Source: Streptomyces sp. NBC_00178 (GTDB lineage Bacteria; Actinomycetota; Actinomycetes; Streptomycetales; Streptomycetaceae). Taken from it: DNA of 62,364 bases. Each line of letters opens with the position of its first letter. The stretch's first letter is position 1. The notes under the pieces were generated by a model. It was not told the origin of the DNA. It did no database searches and saw only the letters and a program-made list of their open reading frames with translations. Shown here one piece after another: positions 59,398-62,364 of this stretch. The translations under genes and the position numbers were made by a program. The DNA is taken from positions 1 through 62,364 of the forward strand of contig NZ_CP108144.1 of assembly GCF_036206005.1 (NCBI RefSeq), in the 5' to 3' direction.

Positions 59398-61817
59398 CAC
59401 GCCGCCGCCCCTTCCGTCGTCGCCCACTCCAGCCCGAGGCCGGCGAGCGCGGCGAGCTTGTCGGCGGTCAGCTTGGCCCTACGGCTCTTGCTGTTGGACA
59501 GAAATACCCCAAGCCGGACTTCTGCCCCGTCGTCCAGCCGTTCTACGTGCCCCCTTGGAACCGTCACAGAGCCCGTGCGGGCCTTGTACTGCGCCAGGGC
59601 CGCAACACCCTTCTCGAAGGCACTCAGCGGCTTCGCGGGCGCGGTCGCCCCTTCCGTGGGCGGGAGCTCCGGGAGCACGGTCACAGGAAGCGGGGTGACG
59701 CCGATGGCCTCCAGGCGCTCCCGCTGCCCCTCGACCAGGTCCGCCCACACCCCGGGCTGCCGCTGCCGGGCCAGCCACCGCCCCACGTCCATCCCGTGCA
59801 CGGTGAAGCCGGGCAAGACCTCCCCCGGGCCTTCCTCGTCACGCACCAGCTCCCGCAGTGCGGCGTAGTGCCTCTGCCACTCCGCCGGCCATGCGGGGTT
59901 CCAGTGCTCGTCCACGGCCTCCAGCGCCGTCTTCCACTCGGGGTGACCCTCCAGTGCACCCGCGCGGCGGAGGTTGGACAGCCACTGCCCCACCGGCCGG
60001 TCCAGCATCGTCGCGGACCGGGGCGCGCAGAGGGTCCAGTGCTGGTCGTAGTATGCCTTGGCGGCCTGAAGGTTCTCCTGGAACCGCTCATCGGCCGGGT
60101 TCCAGACCATGCCCAGCTTCTCCAGCCGCTGCGCCCGTTGGCCGGTCATCTGCCCCGCTCCGTACGCCCGTCGCTGCTCCGCGACCCACTGCCCCAGCGG
60201 GTACGCGCCCTCCTTGTGCCCGTACGGAACTCGGGCGTGATGCTCACGATCCGCGAACTTCTTGAGCGACGCCCAGCCACGCCCCCAGTCCTGGCGTTCG
60301 GTGTCGATCACGTTGAAGGACACCCAGTCCGCGACCATCACCGGATCACGCGGAGCCGCAAAACGAAGTAGCAGACGGGATTCGTCCTCGCCTTCCTCGG
60401 GTGGCGGACCGATGTACTCCGAGGGCTGCGCAACGTCCTTCTGAGGCTCCTGCGGAATCGCGAGCAATTCGATTGCCTCTTCGTCGTGAGCGCGCAGACC
60501 CTCCAATACCTTCACCAAGGGCTTATACGATCCGGAGGTGAACATGTCTTCCGGCTTCTCTCCGGGCTGGAGAAATACCGGCACGATCAAAGAGGCCACC
60601 TTGCCCTGTCCGGGCTTTTGACGGAGCGCCCGGCCGATCGCCTGGACGATGTCGTGCGGCGCCCCCTTGGGGTCCAGGAGGGCCACCGAGTCCACCGCCC
60701 GGATGTCGACGCCCTCGCCCAGGACCCGGCAGTTCGACAGCACCGCCCGCTGCGCGGTGGACCCGAAGCCCCCCAGGACCCCCCGCCGGCTCTCGGGCGC
60801 GTGCTCACCACACAGCCAGTCCGCCCAGATCGCCGCCGGGTACTTCTCGGGCTGGTCAGCGTGCAGCTTCGCCGCCACGCGCTCCAGGCCCTCCGCGTAC
60901 GCCTGCGCCTCTATCGTCCGGTGGTGGAAGGTGATGCACGTCGACAACCCGTGCTGCGCCATCGTGTGCAGCAACGCCGCCTGGAGCGCCCCCAGGCGCT
61001 CCCCACGGACCTTCTCGCTGTGCCGCTCCTCACCCATAAGCCGCTCCGGCGTGACCACCGGGTCCTGGAGCTCCAGGACGATGATCTGGTAGCGGGCCAG
61101 CAAGCCCCGAGACACCGCCGACGCCAACGAGAGCTTGTAGAAGACCGGCCCGAAGACTCGCTCGTCATCCATGGAGGCCGCCATCTCGCGCGGCAGCGGG
61201 TCACGCACTCCCTCCGCGACCTCGCGGTTCAGCCGCTCCTCCCAGATCCGCGGCGTCGCCGTCAGGTACAGCCGACGGTGCGAGGGGATGACACCCTGGT
61301 TGTGGACGTCCGCCCACGCCTTACCCATCGAGCCACTGGTCCTGTGGGCCTCATCGACCACCGTCAGGTCCATCGGGGCCAGCTGCTGCCCGTAGGCACC
61401 CTCGAACGCCTCCGCCAGGACACCCAGCGAGGCGTACGTCCCGAAGACGGTCACCGGCCCCGAGCCGTGCCACAGAGCCAACTGCACGGGATTCGTCGTG
61501 GAGCGCACCTTGAGGTTCCACAGCTCCGGGTCGTCGGTGAGGCTGCACACCGCAACCGCCGGCCCCGCATGCCCAGCCTCGCGCCACGCCTGCACGGTCT
61601 GCGTCAGCAGGTCCAGCGTCGGCACCAGAACGAGAACGCGACCCTTGGGCACAATGCGCTTCGCCGATGTCGCCGCAATGATGGTCTTTCCCGTGCCACA
61701 CGCGGCGTGCACCTGACCGCGAAGGCCATTAACGGGGATACCGCCCGGCGGGATATCGAAGCCCCGCACAATGGCGGCAACGGCTTCGATCTGGTGGTCA
61801 CGCAACTTCACGGCCAT
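59397..61817 (-). CDS. ttrA: Terminal helicase, TtrA-like SF2 with helicase-associated repeats
   Basis: 806 residues from ATG 61817 (AAGGAGAG upstream); the open frame further out lies near the terminal repeat. The SF2 core has LRDHQIEAVAAIVRG, Walker A AACGTGKTIIAAT near 40, VVDEAHRT near 152 and QAIGRALRQKPGQG near 392. Helicase-associated repeats follow from about 510 (WGRGWASLKKFADREHHARV, GHKEGAYPLGQWVAEQRRAY, then further diverged copies). Such genes occupy the ends of Streptomyces linear replicons and have been linked to conjugal transfer of them. Confidence 0.92.
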   Translation of the reverse strand: MAVKLRDHQIEAVAAIVRGFDIPPGGIPVNGLRGQVHAACGTGKTIIAATSAKRIVPKGRVLVLVPTLDLLTQTVQAWREAGHAGPAVAVCSLTDDPELWNLKVRSTTNPVQLALWHGSGPVTVFGTYASLGVLAEAFEGAYGQQLAPMDLTVVDEAHRTSGSMGKAWADVHNQGVIPSHRRLYLTATPRIWEERLNREVAEGVRDPLPREMAASMDDERVFGPVFYKLSLASAVSRGLLARYQIIVLELQDPVVTPERLMGEERHSEKVRGERLGALQAALLHTMAQHGLSTCITFHHRTIEAQAYAEGLERVAAKLHADQPEKYPAAIWADWLCGEHAPESRRGVLGGFGSTAQRAVLSNCRVLGEGVDIRAVDSVALLDPKGAPHDIVQAIGRALRQKPGQGKVASLIVPVFLQPGEKPEDMFTSGSYKPLVKVLEGLRAHDEEAIELLAIPQEPQKDVAQPSEYIGPPPEEGEDESRLLLRFAAPRDPVMVADWVSFNVIDTERQDWGRGWASLKKFADREHHARVPYGHKEGAYPLGQWVAEQRRAYGAGQMTGQRAQRLEKLGMVWNPADERFQENLQAAKAYYDQHWTLCAPRSATMLDRPVGQWLSNLRRAGALEGHPEWKTALEAVDEHWNPAWPAEWQRHYAALRELVRDEEGPGEVLPGFTVHGMDVGRWLARQRQPGVWADLVEGQRERLEAIGVTPLPVTVLPELPPTEGATAPAKPLSAFEKGVAALAQYKARTGSVTVPRGHVERLDDGAEVRLGVFLSNSKSRRAKLTADKLAALAGLGLEWATTEGAAA

Positions 61818-62009
61818 TTCCCGTGCTCTCCTTTTCGCAGAATGTCGCGCGTAATCAGAATGGAAGGTCACCGGTGCGATGGTGTGGCATGGGTTGTAGT
61901 GCCTGGACCCAAACACTACACAGGCAGAGACCATGATGCATCACTCGCATGCCAACTTTCACCCTCAGAGTGATGCATGGCCGAATCTTACTTCGAAGTG
62001 GCCGGTTGC

Positions 62010-62364
62010 CCCGTATGTTGACGGGGTGTTGGCGAGCCTGGCCGGGGGTTTCGGGGCTGGGGGAGTGGTCAGGGTGGAGCGCAGCGGAACCCGTCACTAT
62101 GGTGAGGCCGGCGCCCGACGAGCCGTCACATCCGTTGTGGGATCGTGGACAGTAACCCCAGACCCTACACAGGCCCGGGCGTGATGCACCCGCCCCTCGC
62201 AGCCAGCCCAGGAGGACCCGCTTGCGGGGACTCCCGCAATTCGCGCTTGCGCGAATTGCATTCCGTTCAGAATTCCGTTTACGGAATTATATTCCGGCGC
62301 TTGCGCCGGAATTCGAATTGCGCTTGCGCAATTCGCGCTCTATGCAGCGGCTTGCCGCTGCATA
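62010..62364. repeat. Right terminal inverted repeat
   Basis: Reverse complement of the left end, with one extra T at the outermost position. The outer ~150 bases are nearly identical to the left copy; inner bases diverge. Confidence 0.95.
62218..62363. other. Right telomere palindrome array
   Basis: Same palindromes as the left end in inverted order, each with TT spacer on this strand (for example GCAGCGGC-TT-GCCGCTGC at the very end). The extra terminal base makes this end slightly more complete than the left. Confidence 0.9.

Noticed and set aside
60486..61973. Plus-strand frame (495 codons) opposite the terminal helicase
   Set aside because: Shadow of the helicase, rich in Arg/His/Val with no motif.
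1..62364. CRISPR arrays, tRNA or rRNA genes
   Set aside because: No regularly spaced identical repeats with unique spacers and no cloverleaf or rRNA-like segment was seen. The only short regular tandem is the 12-bp iteron set at 55532.

Overview
This window is very probably a complete linear plasmid of a Streptomyces-type actinomycete. The two ends are inverted copies of each other, about 350 bp long. Each end starts with a run of small palindromes that have a two-base spacer, as expected of protein-capped linear replicons. The plasmid encodes its own telomere proteins: Tap (10083-12197) and the terminal protein Tpg (9521-10078). A TtrA-like helicase gene lies next to the right end (59397-61817). 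High GC, frequent GTG starts, ATGA/GTGA start-stop overlaps, a WhiB-like protein, gamma-butyrolactone (GBL) signalling genes and an FtsK-like TraB all fit Streptomyces.

Layout, left to right. 0.5-8 kb: a membrane protein, a secreted HNH-nuclease-like lipoprotein, a Shedu defence gene split by an intact 885-bp IS5-type element, and a XRE/ImmA-IrrE protease with a coupled partner. 8.5-16.3 kb: small proteins, then tpg-tap, a XRE regulator, barstar, a DnaB-like helicase and a replication initiator gene. The initiator gene carries iterons inside its coding sequence, an arrangement like the pSLA2 rep1/rep2 replicon. 16.8-18.6 kb: a two-gene PP2C phosphatase / HTH-sensor unit. 18.9-33.2 kb: a long rightward conjugation and spread region. 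It holds many small overlapping genes, a coiled-coil membrane protein whose gene contains a dense cluster of GTACAG motifs, TraB, DUF6197 and GGDEF proteins, and is punctuated by strong hairpins. Within it a ~510-bp duplication flanks an Imm35-type immunity gene. 33.5-35.3 kb: a pentapeptide-repeat membrane protein. 35.4-38 kb: parA-parB with three copies of a palindromic, parS-like site. 38-43.3 kb: an ECF sigma operon, small membrane proteins and a membrane-anchored Mrr-like nuclease.

43.3-51 kb: an AfsA-type GBL synthase divergent from a GBL-receptor-type TetR, a second TetR, a small secreted protein and an ABC exporter. 51-55 kb: a frameshifted pseudogene, small hypotheticals, a lamin-tail-domain secreted protein, a SUKH-like protein and a second HNH lipoprotein. 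55-57.2 kb: a repeat-rich non-coding stretch, including four 12-bp iterons, runs into a replication-relaxation family gene and could be a second replication or partition locus. 57.3-62.4 kb: a hypothetical, two GNAT acetyltransferases, the terminal helicase and the right terminal repeat.

The genes together make a self-replicating, self-partitioning, self-transferring linear element. It carries a defence gene (broken), unpaired immunity genes (barstar, Imm35, SUKH-like) and a diffusible-signal circuit. All functions are inferred from reading translations and DNA; no database search was run.
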